Below, one piece after another: positions 63,590-64,000 of a stretch of DNA of 64,000 nucleotides (the stretch's first letter is position 1; each line of letters begins with the position of its first letter). The position numbers and the translations under genes were made by a program. The notes below the pieces were generated by a model. It saw only the letters and a program-made list of their open reading frames with translations, was not told the origin of the DNA and ran no database searches. Origin of the DNA: Miltoncostaea sp963771025 (lineage in GTDB: Bacteria; Actinomycetota; Thermoleophilia; Miltoncostaeales; Miltoncostaeaceae); assembly GCA_963771025.1 (NCBI GenBank), contig CAVYRL010000002.1:62001-126000 (forward strand). The letters are read 5' to 3'.

Positions 63590-64000
63590 TCCCGGCCGGA
63601 TTCGACTACGAGGTCGCCGAGTCGGTCAACCACGCGCTGGAGCTCCTGCGCACCAAGGAGGACCCCAAGCTGATCGCCGGCGGCCACAGCCTCCTGCCGC
63701 TGATGAAGCTCCGTCTCGCGCGGCCGGCGACGCTGGTGGACATCGGGCGCCTCGACCTGCGCGGCGTCCGCGACGGCGGCGACCACCTGGCGATCGGCGG
63801 CCTCACCCGCCATCACGACCTCAACACCGACCCGCTCGCCCGGGAGCAGTGCCCGCTGATCGCCTTCGCGGCGGGTCTGGTGGGCGATCCGCAGGTGCGC
63901 CACCGGGGCACGATCGGCGGATCGCTCGCCCACGGCGACCCGGCATCGGACCTGCCCACGATCTGCCTCGTCCTCGACGCCGTGATCGTGGCGCGTGGGC
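63586..64000 (+). CDS. coxM: CO dehydrogenase-type medium (FAD) subunit, 3' end outside window
   Basis: First 138 residues, cut by the window end. FAD-binding domain of the vanillyl-alcohol-oxidase type: PKLIAGGHSLLPLMKLRLARPATLVDIGRL, LAIGGLTRHHDLNTDP, GDPQVRHRGTIGGSLAHGDPASDLPT. Start ATG 63586 overlaps the coxL TGA. The gene order S-L-M is the one described for form II clusters; form I is M-S-L. Confidence 0.95.
   Translation, partial: MIPAGFDYEVAESVNHALELLRTKEDPKLIAGGHSLLPLMKLRLARPATLVDIGRLDLRGVRDGGDHLAIGGLTRHHDLNTDPLAREQCPLIAFAAGLVGDPQVRHRGTIGGSLAHGDPASDLPTICLVLDAVIVARG

Noticed and set aside
1..64000. tRNA, rRNA, riboswitch, insertion sequence, prophage or CRISPR features
   Set aside because: Reading both strands I found no T-loop GGTTCGAAT-type core with a cloverleaf, no rRNA segment, no transposase or integrase motif, and no repeat-spacer array.

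Overview
The window is very GC-rich, tightly packed bacterial DNA from an actinomycete-like chromosome. It has many GTG starts and 4-nt stop/start overlaps, a LexA box of the CGAAC-N4-GTTCG type, a DUF2630 protein, form II CO-dehydrogenase-like genes and a CSLREA glycine-rich wall protein with a Solirubrobacter-type C-terminal tail. My best guess is Thermoleophilia (Solirubrobacterales) within Actinomycetota; this is inference from gene style, not a search. A strong general feature is leaderless initiation: eleven ATG/GTG codons sit 6-7 nt after a TANNNT hexamer. No rRNA, tRNA, CRISPR array, insertion sequence or prophage gene was recognised, and no gene-free stretch exceeds about 250 bp.

Layout. 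1-9.4 kb is a dormancy or energy-stress style island: phosphoketolase (frameshifted), a GAF histidine kinase with NarL-type regulator, two universal stress proteins, an SRPBCC protein, a flavodoxin, a TreT-like trehalose synthase and an unusual CBS-plus-HypB-like GTPase fusion. 9.5-10.7 kb is dinB with a LexA box on its start. 10.75-14.2 kb (minus) is an operon for a membrane electron-transfer chain: tail protein, ApbE, ferric-reductase-like heme protein, NuoF-like protein, [3Fe-4S] ferredoxin. It shares an 18-bp upstream motif with the neighbouring DUF2231 membrane gene, and an OmpR-type two-component pair follows (15.0-17.1 kb). 17.2-18.9 kb holds small genes (TM protein, STAS, RibD-like reductase, Cys-rich miniprotein). 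18.9-22.2 kb (minus) is aldolase-HAD-DhaL-DhaK.

22.3-32.1 kb is signalling-rich: a kinase/NarL regulator pair that appears to be a frameshifted fusion, a ferredoxin-reductase-like flavoprotein, a frameshifted small membrane protein, a GAF-PAS kinase, a FetAB-type ABC transporter, a leaderless NarL regulator plus kinase, and a GAF-HD-GYP protein. 32.2-35.3 kb is a copper set (CopC, YcnI, CopC-CopD). 35.5-45.8 kb is mixed: VOC protein, DUF2630, polyphosphate:AMP phosphotransferase, TetR divergent from a PAP2 membrane protein with a clear operator, CorA, methyltransferase, PASTA pseudokinase, PyrD, and a KhtU/KhtT-like K+/H+ antiporter pair whose antiporter seems to start with CTG.

45.8-56.4 kb holds a CHASE3/HAMP/PP2C phosphatase, the glycine-rich beta-helix protein, a BolA-CGFS glutaredoxin-adenosine deaminase operon divergent from a P-II protein lacking the usual T-loop tyrosine, a DUF255 thioredoxin-like protein divergent from a J-domain protein, and a GT2 glycosyltransferase. 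56.5-64 kb is a molybdenum hydroxylase locus: MobA-like cytidylyltransferase, CoxE and CoxD divergent from XdhC, CoxG, CoxS, CoxL and CoxM (the last cut by the window end). The S-L-M order and AYRGAGR loop mark it as form II, so CO is not necessarily the substrate.

Three genes carry a single-nucleotide frame break, two of them at or next to C runs, so uncorrected assembly errors are a serious alternative to real mutations.
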